Shown here in pieces: positions 1 through 9,878 of a DNA stretch of 64,000 bases (its first letter is position 1; each line of letters opens with the position of its first letter). Location: positions 47,377,348 through 47,441,347 of the forward strand of contig NC_134102.1 in assembly GCF_000715075.1 (NCBI RefSeq), in the 5' to 3' direction. Source of the stretch: Nicotiana tabacum (Eukaryota > Streptophyta > Magnoliopsida > Solanales > Solanaceae). The notes below the pieces were generated by a model. The model searched no databases. It saw nothing but the letters and a program-made list of their open reading frames with translations, and was not told where the DNA came from. Both the position numbers and the translations under genes were made by a program.

Positions 1-797
1 TCGGAGAAAGGTTAAACCCAGATAGGAGAGGTAAGTTAATTGAATATTTAAAAGATAACGTGGATTGTTTTGCATGGTCCCATTCAGATATGACAGATAT
101 ACCTCCGGAGGTGATGACTCATAAATTAAATGAAGATCCATCATTCATACCTGTCAAACAAAAGAAGAGGAAGCAAGGATCATTCAAAAATCAAGTGATC
201 GATGAAGAGGTGCAGAAACTCTTAAAGATCGATTCAATACGCGAGGTAAAATCTCCTAATTGTCTAGCTAATACTGTGGTTGTTCCGAAAAAGAACGGTA
301 AATGGAGAGTTTGTGTGGATTACACTGACTTAAATAAAGCATGCCCGAAGGATTCATTCCCGTTACCGCATATAGATCAATTGATTGATGCTACCGCAGG
401 CCACGAATTATTAAGCTTTCTAGATGTGTATTCTGGTTATAATCAAATAAAAATGGTCCCCTTAGACGAAGAAAAAACTTCATTTATTACAAACAGGGGG
501 ACTTATTGTTATAAGGTCATGCCTTTTGACTTGAAAAATGCTGGAGCCACGTTTAAAATGTTGGTGACCAAGATGTTCCAAGAACACCTGGGGAAGACAA
601 TGGAAGTGTACATTGATGATATGTTGGTCAAATCTACACAAGCGGAAGGTCACTTTCAACATCTTTCAACTACCTTCGAGATCCTCCGCAGATATAATAT
701 GAAACTGAACCCAGAAAAGTGCGCTTTTGGCATAGCTTCAGGTAAGTTTCTAGGCTTTCTCGTATCTAATAGAGGAATTGAAGTAAATCCTGCATAG
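1..797 (+). pseudogene. Tat-lineage Ty3/gypsy reverse transcriptase (partial, 5' end outside window)
   Basis: Reverse transcriptase domain of a gypsy polyprotein, which copies the element RNA into cDNA in virus-like particles. The frame is open from position 3, so the start lies upstream of the window. Visible motifs are VCVDYTDLNKACPKDSFPLP (typical of plant Tat/Athila elements), motif A in FLDVYSGYNQIKM with its Asp, and the catalytic YIDDMLVKS with both Asp residues. The frame stops at 795-797 (TAG) after EVNPA, where relatives read on into IKAIEEIP, so this is probably a Gln codon turned into a stop. The polyprotein continues in the same frame in the next entry. RT alone looks intact; the polyprotein is dead. 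Confidence 0.93.
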
Positions 798-1860
798 ATT
801 AAAGCTATTGAAGAAATACCTGATATACTCACAAGCAAAAAAGAAGTACAAAGATTGACAGGTAGGATTGCATCTCTGGGAAGATTCATTTTAAGATCTT
901 CAAAGAAAAGCTTTAAATTCTTTTCAGTTTTGAAGAAGCAAAATCAGTTTGAATGGACTGAGGAATACCGACAAGCCCTCAAAGATTTGAAGGCATACTT
1001 AACAAATCCTCCCCTACTGTCTAAACCAAGGGATGGAGAAAGACTATTTGTATATCTTGCAGTTGCAGAAGTAGCTGTAAGTGCAGTTTTAGTAAGGGAG
1101 GACAAAGGTAAACAATCTCCTATTTATTATGTTAGTAAATCTTTATTAGATGCTGAAACTAGATATCCTCGTCTAGAGAAACTAGCTTTAGCATTAGTCA
1201 TGGCAGCTAGGAAATTGAGACCATATTTTCAATGCAATCCTATCTCCGTAGCAACTGCATATCCATTAAGGAGTATTTTGCATAAACAAGAATTGTCAGG
1301 CAGACTAGACAAATGGGCAATAGAACTAAGTGAATATGACATTATTTATCAACCTAGAACAACAGTAAAGTCTCAAGTTCTAGCAGATTTCGTCGCAGAT
1401 TTTAATACAAAAATAATTCCTGAAGTAGAAAAGGAATTACAAATTTTTACTAGAGCTAATCCAGGTACGTGGACTTTATTTACTGATGGATATTCAAATG
1501 TCAAAGGAGCCGGTTTGGGTATTGTCATAATCCCACCCTCAGGTGAAAGTATAAGACAAGCAATTAAATGTTATCCTATTACTAACAATGAAGCAGAGTA
1601 TGAAGCTGTAATTGCAGGTTTGGAACTAGCACGAGAACTCTCTATAGAGCAAATCATGATTAAAAGTGACTCTCAACTGGTCGTCAATCAGATGCAGGGG
1701 ACTTATACTGCTAGAGAGCCACGCATACAACAATACTTGGAAAAGGCACGAGAACTGGTCAGGCAATTCCAATCATAGAAGATCATTAAAATACCCAAGG
1801 AAGAAAACACAGAAGCAGACGCGTTGGCTAACCTTGCTTCAGTTGCAGAAGTAACGAGTG
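798..1860 (+). pseudogene. Tat polyprotein: RNase H plus second archaeal-type RNase H
   Basis: Continuation of the same frame after the stop at 795. First comes the thumb and normal gypsy RNase H (around 1020-1400: VYLAVAEVAVSAVLVRE, then RLDKWAIELSEYDIIYQP). It is followed by a second RNase H of the archaeal type (1470-1840) with LFTDGYSNVKGAG, NNEAEYEAVIAGLELA, KSDSQLVVNQMQG and EADALANLAS, so its four acidic residues (D, E, D, D) are visible. Two RNase H domains in tandem are a known hallmark of the Tat lineage. A TAG at 1776-1778 (after VRQFQS) breaks the second domain before its last Asp. RNase H degrades the RNA strand during reverse transcription. Confidence 0.9.
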
Positions 1861-3185
1861 AAAAAAATGCTATTGTAATACATTTATTTCATTCAGCACT
1901 TGACCAGGATAAACATGAGGTAAGCTTTAACAATTTAACCTGGGATTGGAGTAACGAGATTGTTAATTTTTTGCAGTACGGGATCGTACCTGAAGGCAAG
2001 AAAGAATCTCAAGTGCTTCGATGAAAAGCTGCTCGTTACTGCCTAATTCGAGATAATTTATATCGAAAAATGTTTGGTGGTCCTTTAGCAAGGTGCCTTG
2101 GACCCAATCAAATGGAGTACGTGATGAGGGAAGTACATGAAGGACATTGCAGAAATCACGCAGGTGGAAGATCTTTAGTTAAAACACTCATCAGGGCAGC
2201 ATACTACTGGCCTTAAATGGAAAAAGATGCGGAACATTTTGTAGCCAAATGTGATAAGTGTCAACGATATGTCAACAATATGCATCGACCTGTAGAGTTA
2301 TTACATACAGTTATTTCCCCATGGCCATTTATGAAATGGGGAATGGATATAGTAGGGCCTTTACCACAAGCTAAAGGAAAGGTACGGTTCTTATTAGTAT
2401 TAACAGATTACTTTTCAAAATGGGTAGAGGCAGAAACTTTCAAACAGGTACGAGAAAAGGAGGTGAAAGACTTCATTTGGCGAAACATTATATGCCGGTT
2501 TGGAGTTCCAAAAGAAATCGTATATGATAATGGCCAGCAATTTATAGGCTCGAAAATCACGGAGTTCTTTCAAAGTTGGCAAATCAAATGAATAACCTTT
2601 TCACCTTACCATCCTGTGGCAAATGGACAAGCTGAGTCAACAAATAAGATTATCATCAATAATTTGAAGAAGAGACTAGAAAAATCGAAAGGGAATTGGT
2701 CTGAAGAATTACCAGGAGTGTTATGAGCTTATAGAACCACAACAAAAACAACCACGAGAGAAACTCCATTTTCGCTTGTGTACGGTTCAAAAGCTTTAAT
2801 CCCGGTTGAAATAGGAGAACCAAGCTCGAGATTCACATTGGTAACCGAAGAGTCGAATGATGAGGAATTAAGAACAAACTCGGACTTACTCGAACAAAGA
2901 AGAGAATCAGCTTTAATACGGATGGCAGCACAAAAGTAAATCATAGAACGATACTACAACAGAAAGGCTCACCTCAGGTACTTCAAAATTGGAGACTCCG
3001 TTCTTAAAAAGGTTTTCCAATCAACAAAAACAACCGGAGCAGGAAAGTTAAATCCAAATTGGGAAGGACCCTATAAAGTTCGAGGTATCGCTGGAAAAGG
3101 TGCCTACGAGTTAGAAACTATGGATGACAAGGTTTTACCCACGGTCAGGTATCGTTCACTTATGATTTTTGTTTTGTACAGTTAA
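1861..3185 (+). pseudogene. Tat integrase, broken by several stops
   Basis: Integrase of the same element, which inserts cDNA into the genome. The zinc-binding part is readable at about 2120-2270 (REVHEGHCRNHAGG ... FVAKCDKCQRY), giving the HHCC finger. The catalytic D,D,E residues are in GMDIVGPLP (about 2343), YDNGQQF (about 2524) and ANGQAESTN (about 2620). The C-terminal part (YNRKAHLRYFKIGD, then LNPNWEGPYKV) runs to about 3170. Stops interrupt the frame at 2022, 2214, 2589, 2722 and 2937. The one at 2722 replaces the Trp of the conserved VLWAYRTT. No chromodomain is seen, as expected for Tat. Confidence 0.9.
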
Positions 3186-3440
3186 AATTATACTAACAAT
3201 TTTAGATGATAGGCAAAAAGCTAGCCCATACCAAATGATGATATTAGACTTGAAGGACAAGTGAAAGCAACATTATTCTCGGTCTAGGGTTGCAACCTTT
3301 CTGATGGAAATATAAAGGGTTAAGCAGTCATCATCTAAATTATATATACCTCCGAGTCCCGTATGTTTTTCCTTTTCAGGAAATGGACCACATGGAAGGA
3401 ATAATCAAGTGCTCGAGATTACATACTTCAAAGCTCAAAC

Positions 3441-3448
3441 ACTTGGGG

Positions 3449-3451
<3 letters not shown>
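3441..3451 (+). promoter_or_regulatory. Internal polypurine-tract-like site after pol
   Basis: The sequence CACTTGGGGGACT lies about 260 bp after the end of integrase. The second Tat copy has CACTGGGGGGAACA at the equivalent place (25797-25810). A run like this normally primes plus-strand DNA synthesis next to the 3' LTR, but here the antisense gene and a second purine tract separate it from the LTR. Confidence 0.55.

Positions 3452-3512
<61 letters not shown>
3452..3512. repeat. (TA)n microsatellite
   Basis: About 60 bp of uninterrupted TA repeat directly abutting the internal polypurine tract. The second Tat copy lacks it at the same place, so it expanded in this copy. The remainder of the stretch from about 3186 to 4221, between integrase and the antisense gene, holds no gene I can support. 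Confidence 0.97.
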
Positions 3513-3514
<2 letters not shown>

Positions 3515-3925
3515 AAGGCAAAGAAGACTGAAAAAGTCAGAATTCAAGTCAAACCTATGGTCTACCCAACAAATCGAAAGTTAAGAGCAAAGTCAAGAGC
3601 CAAAAACGCAAGCCTGATTCAAAAACCTATGAAGAATACACTCGTGGATGTAAATTTCAAAATCTTACAAGTGTTTAGGTTAAATGTAATATTTAGTCAT
3701 GGGTTGCAAGATATACCCTTGAATTTTGTAAAATTTGTTGTAAAGAAAACAGTTATGAAAGAGTTATAGATGATACTTGAATACATGTAAAGTATTATAC
3801 AATTTGAAAGTTCGAATGATACAAAACTTCCTCAAAGTTATTCAAAGAAATGTGTGTGTTCCTATTTCTTCTTTCTCATGTTTACACCATTATGAAGTTG
3901 AGACGTCTTCTTCATTAAGTGTCGT

Positions 3926-3949
3926 TTATAAAAGGGCCCTCTTTTATAA
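3926..3949. other. GC-core palindrome downstream of the antisense gene
   Basis: Near-perfect inverted repeat with left arm TTATAAAAGGGCCC and right arm GGGCCCTCTTTTATAA sharing the GGGCCC core. It lies 273 bp beyond the stop codon of the antisense gene. The second Tat copy has an equivalent palindrome at 26138-26157, also 273 bp beyond its stop codon. Both are preceded by the shared words GAGACGTC and TCTTCA. It could fold as an RNA hairpin in the 3' UTR of the antisense transcript or act as a DNA site. Confidence 0.7.
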
Positions 3950-4221
3950 TTCGTGCCTGTTCAAAAAGTCACGGAGTATTGAAACATTTTTAAATACATA
4001 ATAAAAGAGTAGAACAGAAACTCAAAATGAAATATTATAAGAGTAGAACAGAAACTCAAAATGAAATATTATATAAACCCGGTTAAAACTAAGTATAAAC
4101 TTTGTTCAAACCAAAGTATTTGATATTAAACCCCAAAATGGATTAGGGGTAAAACTTGCCAACTATTCCACAAATAAAAAAAATAAAAAAAAATACAATA
4201 AACTTTCCAAACACAAGTTTA

Positions 4222-6923
4222 CTATGGGGCAGATTCTAAAGTAGTACTATCAGCAGCGGGAGAAGTCAAGATGGCATCATCAACAGCAGCAGAAGGTTCG
4301 ACTTGAGCAGGAGAGATTTGAAAACTAACTTCACCAGGAGTAAGTTCATCATCCTCGGGAATGCCGACCTCAGGTGAGGAAAAGTTTAGACTCTGCTGAG
4401 TTTTTTCAATGGTTTCCTTAGTTTTTGCAATCTCAGCAGTCAAGTCAAAACCTTCCTGGTTAGCCTCCATCAAAGTCTCAAGGCGCATGTTCAAGAAAGC
4501 CCAGCTTACATCAAGAGTTGATTTATACTCAAGGGCCTCGTAATCCCTTTCCCATTGCTCAATTTCAGCCTCCAACTCTTCTTTTTCAATCAAAGCAGCA
4601 TCATAAGAAGTTTGTAAAGGGGCGTGTGATCTCTCTAAGAACTGAACTTGGTTAGAAGACGCACAGAGATCTTCTTGAGTTTGGGTGAGCGTTTGAACAA
4701 GATCCCTAGCGTAAACTTCTTTTTGGTTCAGTAGTTCCTTCAAGCTCCTAATTTCTTCAGTGGCTTTGGAAAGCTTCTCAGCAAATGAAGACTCGAGAAG
4801 GTCTTTATCTTTGCCCGCTTGACTAGATAAGGCTTTCTCAACTGCCAAATCTACTGACGTTATCTTCACCTGCTGCTCCAAGGTACACTTTGTTTTCCTC
4901 TAAGACTTCTTTCTCAAGTTGAAGACCTTCGAACTGTTTCTTTCAGTTGTCCGCTTCGGTGCGATAGTCATTCATTAACTGCTCAGTATGGACGATTCTC
5001 TTCATCATCTCCGTACCAATCAGGTTGATCTACACAATGAAAAGGAACATGTGATTGTCAAATATAGATGAAAAAGAAATCACATGCAAAATAAAAAGCT
5101 AAGGCTTATACCTTTAAAGATGAATGTACAATATCATTCATCCACGTTAAAGAACTGTGGTTTTCCAATTTGGACTTCTCAACTGGGCCAATCAATGGTT
5201 TCAGCCATACATCAGCTTGGCCCGATTTCTTTAGAAGATTACCATCCTCAGGAACCTCGATGGTAACTCTTTTCATTACCCTACTATTACTGGAAGAACC
5301 AACTTCAACATGAGAAGTTGTAACAGTAGGGGCAGTTGAGGGAGTCAAAATAGCCACGGGCGAAGCAGTGGTAGCAGCGACAGGTGCGGGGAACTAAGGA
5401 TCAACTGGAACAAATACAGAAAAAGAGGCAAGAGGCGTTTCCTCAGAAACAAAGCCGAAGTCTTCATTATCAAACCCACGAGAAAAGAGTTGTTCAGTAG
5501 AGTCACGGGGTACAGCAGGCATCTCTTCATCAGAGCTCACTAAGGTAGCACCTTTGGGCTCGTGCATGGGAACAGAACTGGGAGGAGGAGTAGCTTCGTC
5601 ATCCGAAATGACACGTCTCCTAGCTCGGGGCTTACAAACTAACAAGACTTTATCCCATTCCTCTTCACCCTCGGAACTGTGTGCTCTATCAACTTTTTTT
5701 ATTGATGAGGAACTCAAGATCATCTCTTGAGCCACCGATAGAGAGAGTCTCGAAGCGGCAATAGATGCGGCACTCACACCTCGAATGGGAAATCCTAGTA
5801 AAGAGAGGAGTTAGTAATTTTTTTTATGGAAGTAAGTTAGAAAGTAGAAGAGAAAGATACCATGAGTGTTCACTTTCCAACCAAACCTATTAGAAAGGTA
5901 CTTCCAGGACCTTTCTTCCATAGGAGCAACGGTTAACAATGTTTCTACCCAACTACGGATGTTCGGAATCTCCTCAACAGCTTTCATGGTTGCTAAAAAA
6001 AAAAGAGAAAAAGAAAAACAGTCACGAGATTGCAGGTTCTTCACAAAAAAAAAAAAGAAAAGAGAAGGAACAAATCTGAAAAGAAACTTACGTGTAAAGT
6101 TCCACTTTTCTGGAAAAGGCATGTTCTTTTCACCCATTAACCCACTTGTGGGAGCAGTAATAAATCGGGCATACTAACCATGATCCTTGTCATCTTCAGG
6201 GCTCATTAAAACTCTCTTACTCCTGGCCACGAGAGTAAAAACCCCAAAATGAAATAACTTGGGGGAATAAAGATGAATCAAATGATAGAAGGTAAATGGT
6301 AAAGAGGCCAAGTTTGACAAGTATCTCAAGCATGCCACAACTCTCCATACAATAGAGCCAATCTGTCCTAAGCAAACGTTGAAAAAATGACAAAATTCTA
6401 TGATGACTGGGTCAATAGGTGGCTTGAAGCCTAATATAAAGGGATATGTATAAACAAACGAATAACCAACTTTGTATGAAGTGATCCTTTGATTTGCATT
6501 AGGGACTAAAATTGGGAAATCAAATTTCCAATGACATTCTTTTCGCACAAAAGACATCAAGCCCTCAGAAATCTAGGAAGGGTAAACATTAACACGATCA
6601 TGAGAAGTCATGGAAGTAACTTGATTTCTAATCGATTCTCTATCAGTAGAGAAGGAAAGTTCAAGGGGAATAATCTCATCAACAGTGGGTTCACGAAGCG
6701 GTTCACTAGAATCCCTATTTCTGGCAGAAGATATATGAGTTGAAGAAACCCTAGTTCTAGAAGAACAAGGGGTAGCAACATTGGTTTGAGAAGTAGAACC
6801 ACGAATAGATATAGATCCTAAACTACGTAATCTACCACCTCTTCTACTCCTAACAGGAGCAGTTGAAGGGGGAAGTTCATCTACAATTGCTACTCTGCGA
6901 GGATCGAGGTTTGATGAAGACAT
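4222..6923 (-). pseudogene. Antisense multi-exon gene of Tat element, copy 1 (gypsy-type 'transposase' family)
   Basis: Gene antisense to pol, between pol and the 3' LTR, a known position for extra ORFs in plant Tat elements. I read four exons: 6092-6923 (start MSSSNLDPRR), 5861-5992, 5112-5794 and 4222-5029. Introns have GT donors (GTAAGT, GTATCT, GTATAA) and AG acceptors, and the first two junctions keep the frame (codon split after its first base at both). Exon 1 has the aromatic-rich core (YTYPFILGFKPP, GSIVWRVVACLRYL, HLYSPKLFHFG) that resembles the Pfam 'putative gypsy type transposon' family. Exon 3 is Ser/Pro-rich and acidic. Exon 4 is a long coiled coil ending in an acidic tail. Stops: near 6570, TGG to TAG near 6173, CAG to TAG near 5394, TGG to TGA near 4945; a frameshift lies near 4880. 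Its function is unknown. Confidence 0.72.
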
Positions 6924-7217
6924 GGTTATACAAGAAAATAATGCGCGCTGAAGAACAAGCGATTAAAGAAGAAGAACACTATAGATTGAAGGTTTTGTGA
7001 AACTAAAAGTGACTGACGCAGCCGCAAGAAAGCTTTAAAAACTGTTGAAGAGTCGCAGACCCAATCGACGAAGGCCACGTAACACGTACATTAAATGGAA
7101 GTGACATGCAAAGCGATGGTTCTAAAGAAGATGCAATGATACATAGGAAACGATGGCAAAAAATTCCCGCCATAAATACGTGCCACTTCCCAAATATTCA
7201 ATTGCAGAATATTCGGC

Positions 7218-7233
7218 AAGTGGGGGGACTATC
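7218..7233 (+). promoter_or_regulatory. Polypurine tract of first Tat element
   Basis: AAGTGGGGGGACTATC lies directly before the LTR start TGTATTGG. Copy 2 has GGGACTATC in the same place before its LTR. This is the normal primer site for plus-strand synthesis. Confidence 0.75.
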
Positions 7234-7823
7234 TGTATTGGTAAAAAATAAATGTTACACGTGGAATTATATGAGGATGATATGGCAAGATATGTGGATC
7301 ACTAAGAAGATGACAACTAGAGTGTCGCACTAAAAGATTCACAATTTATAACAGGTACGAATAAATCACTCACGAGAAGAAAGGGTACGGTTGCTCGAGC
7401 CTAAATTACTTAGTGAAGAGACACAGGCAGGATAAATCAAGACAGTAAAGAGGGAAGATTCATGAACCTCTAATTAATATGGAAGAAGAATCAGAACCGT
7501 TACAGAATCTTCATGAATAGTTATGATTGCCAATTATAACGTTTCATTAATGTCATTAATGCTCATAATGATTCGGTCATAAAAGGGAAGAAATGTTATA
7601 TTTGTAAATCCCTATATAAGTGAAGGGAATTTCACTTGTAAAGACAGGCTCTGATTATTATTGGAATATAACTACTTTCTTGTGCTCTCAATCGATTATT
7701 TTGTCATTTCTTATTCTAATTTCCTTTATTATTTCTGAGAGAATATTGAATTTCTTAATTATTAGTAACCCAAGTACTTCTAAAAATAGACTTTGACTGG
7801 AAATCAAATTCTTTGGTTAAACA
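7234..7823 (+). repeat. 3' LTR of first Tat element
   Basis: A 590-bp LTR from TGTATTGG to GGTTAAACA. The boundaries are supported by the adjacent polypurine tract on the left and by alignment by eye with the LTR of the second Tat copy (29553-30144, 592 bp), which ends in GGGTAAACA. The two LTRs are clearly diverged, so the elements are different subfamilies. The matching 5' LTR lies left of the window, so the target duplication (right flank ATCGT) cannot be checked. Confidence 0.8.
7611..7620 (+). promoter_or_regulatory. LTR TATA box
   Basis: CCTATATAAG about 380 bp into the LTR, followed by a purine-rich leader. This is the expected place for the promoter of the genomic transcript. Copy 2 has CTATAAATA at 29855-29863 in its LTR. 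Confidence 0.6.
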
Positions 7824-9248
7824 ATCGTGCTACAGGCAAGCTATTGGACTTTATGTGGGTTGAAGGTGGTAGCCGAGCAAAGGAAATTAAAACATACACA
7901 TATAAGATGGTGCCCATTCTCTCTTGCATTTAGCCTTCTGAGACAGTGCTGATGGCAAAATTAATCCTTGAAGAGTTGGGTTGCTTCTACGCAAATATAA
8001 TAATATATTAATATTCATATTTTATTTATGTTGTCTTCAATTAGTGTCTTATTTTCCTCATCACACAAGCTGCTGGAAAAAAGCATAACAAAAAATATTC
8101 TCGATAGTAACAATGTGGCGTGTGTGTCACAACTAGAAAAGTAAATAAGCAAAAGTATTTAATTATTTTACCTCTATTCTACTTTTAGGCTTTCAGTTTG
8201 TTTTGATTTTCAATGAACTACCAAGAGGTGGCTGCTATTTCATTTAATACAAAGAAAGAAATTGAAGAAAAAAATAGAGAACCAGACTAATTAGTGAGGC
8301 AGCACCAAAGGTGAAATAATTGTTTTTCATCGATAATTTTTTTCCCCACATCAATCCCCAGCAACTGGATATTTTACCTAATGAATATGCAGTTTGTTAG
8401 AAAATTGATGTCATTTTAATTAATATGTGTTTAAGTTTTGTTTCATTTTCTCTAATTCTCCAGCAGCGATTTTATATGAAAAAAAAGTCATTAGTAAAGA
8501 TAAGTTGTTTGAGATGATGAAATACCATTAAGATGTTTAACGTGAATTTTGGACTAAAAGGAATTTTGCAATTTTACGGGAGTGATTTTAATTTTGTTGG
8601 AAAAGTGGTGTATAAGAAGGAAAATAAATGAATAAAGAAAAAAAGGGAAGGGAAAAGAAAAACGCCAAAAAAGAGATTAGAAGATCCGAAGATAATGGGA
8701 GGGCCTCCTTCATGTTGATCTTCTTCATGAAAACTTGCAGTTGATTATCATGTTAATTGGGTAATATCTTTTAACAACTTTATTTTGACAATATTGGTAA
8801 GATGTTCTACGGAACAAGATTAATATCCATGTGAATTATGTTCTGTATTAGCGGTTTAAAGAGTTAGATATCTCGTTTAAATTTATATCTGACACATTTT
8901 TTTCTCTTGATATATAGTTGAGAGAAAATTATTACATTTTGTGCTTGTGAGGGTAGGAATCATGATCTAAACAAAATCTTGATATTAAGACCTTAAATTA
9001 AGACATGTAATTGGAATAAAATCCAGACATCATACAAAAGAACTACAAATTCAAAAACTAGCTCCTCACCCTATTAATGCTTAACCATTTGAATATTTAA
9101 AAAAAATTATTTCATAAATATAACAAGATATTTTATAATCGCGCGAACCACCCACCCTAAATAGAACTATGATTAAGAATACTTTTTTTTCATGTTGTAG
9201 ATAGAGTACTTTTTTTATTTCAATAAAATGAGTATTTCTTTTTATGAT
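7824..9248. other. AT-rich non-coding DNA, nothing recognised
   Basis: The right flank of the first Tat element. I find no reading frame of credible length, no terminal repeats and no RNA gene. It may be old host sequence or decayed transposon. Confidence 0.6.
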
Positions 9249-9446
9249 CAGAGGCGGATCCAGGATTTAAACTCTATGAGTTCAACTTTTAAGATTTTTA
9301 ACATTGAACCCATTATATTTTTAAAGTTATGGGTTCAAATCTATTATTTTTGCAATTTTAATGAATTTTTACACATAAATTTCTACTCAGCGTCGTAAGT
9401 TATGGGTTCAATTGAACCCATAACTACCACACTGCATCCGCCTCTG
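9249..9446. mobile_element. MITE with CAGAGGCGGA terminal inverted repeats
   Basis: A 198-bp non-coding element bounded by CAGAGGCGGATCCAG on the left and the inverse of CAGAGGCGGATGCAG on the right. It contains the internal palindrome ATGGGTTCAATTGAACCCAT. Terminal sequences of this type are common in Solanaceae and resemble hAT-type MITEs. I could not find an 8-bp target duplication (left TTTATGAT, right AGACGCGC), so the superfamily is uncertain. The 430 bp to its right hold nothing I recognise. Confidence 0.72.
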
Positions 9447-9878
9447 AGACGCGCTGACATGGCACATCTCTTAAGCTACCTTTTTTCTTAGATTTTTTAC
9501 TTTTCTCCTTATTTTCCTTATTCTTTTATTAAGTCACTATGTCTTTTCTGTCGTTTCAAAAGAACTGATCGAACAGATGTATTCTTTTTGTTACAACTTT
9601 TCAAACGCCTCGCTTTCTCTTTCCATCGTTTCTAATCGGTCACAACGTTTTCGGGATTTAAATAATTACACTTTGAATGTTTTTTGTAATATATTTTACA
9701 TAAACTTTCAACTTCTGAACTTCACTTCCCACCATCATTTACCCATCTTTCTCTGCCTCCTTTTACTTCACGGTACCAGGAATTCCCTCTTTAGACTCCT
9801 CAAGTAAAATTAATTGGTCAATGGGTTCTGTTACAAGATTACCTTTCAAGTATTTTTCCCTTTTCTTCATCTAACCAA

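Noticed and set aside
3383..3769. 128-codon + strand frame containing an Ile-Tyr run
   Set aside because: It spans the TA microsatellite in the untranslated part of the first Tat element, has no family match I recognise, and copy 2 has no counterpart.
9249..9446. 8-bp target duplication for the MITE
   Set aside because: Flanks TTTATGAT and AGACGCGC do not match, so I do not claim one.
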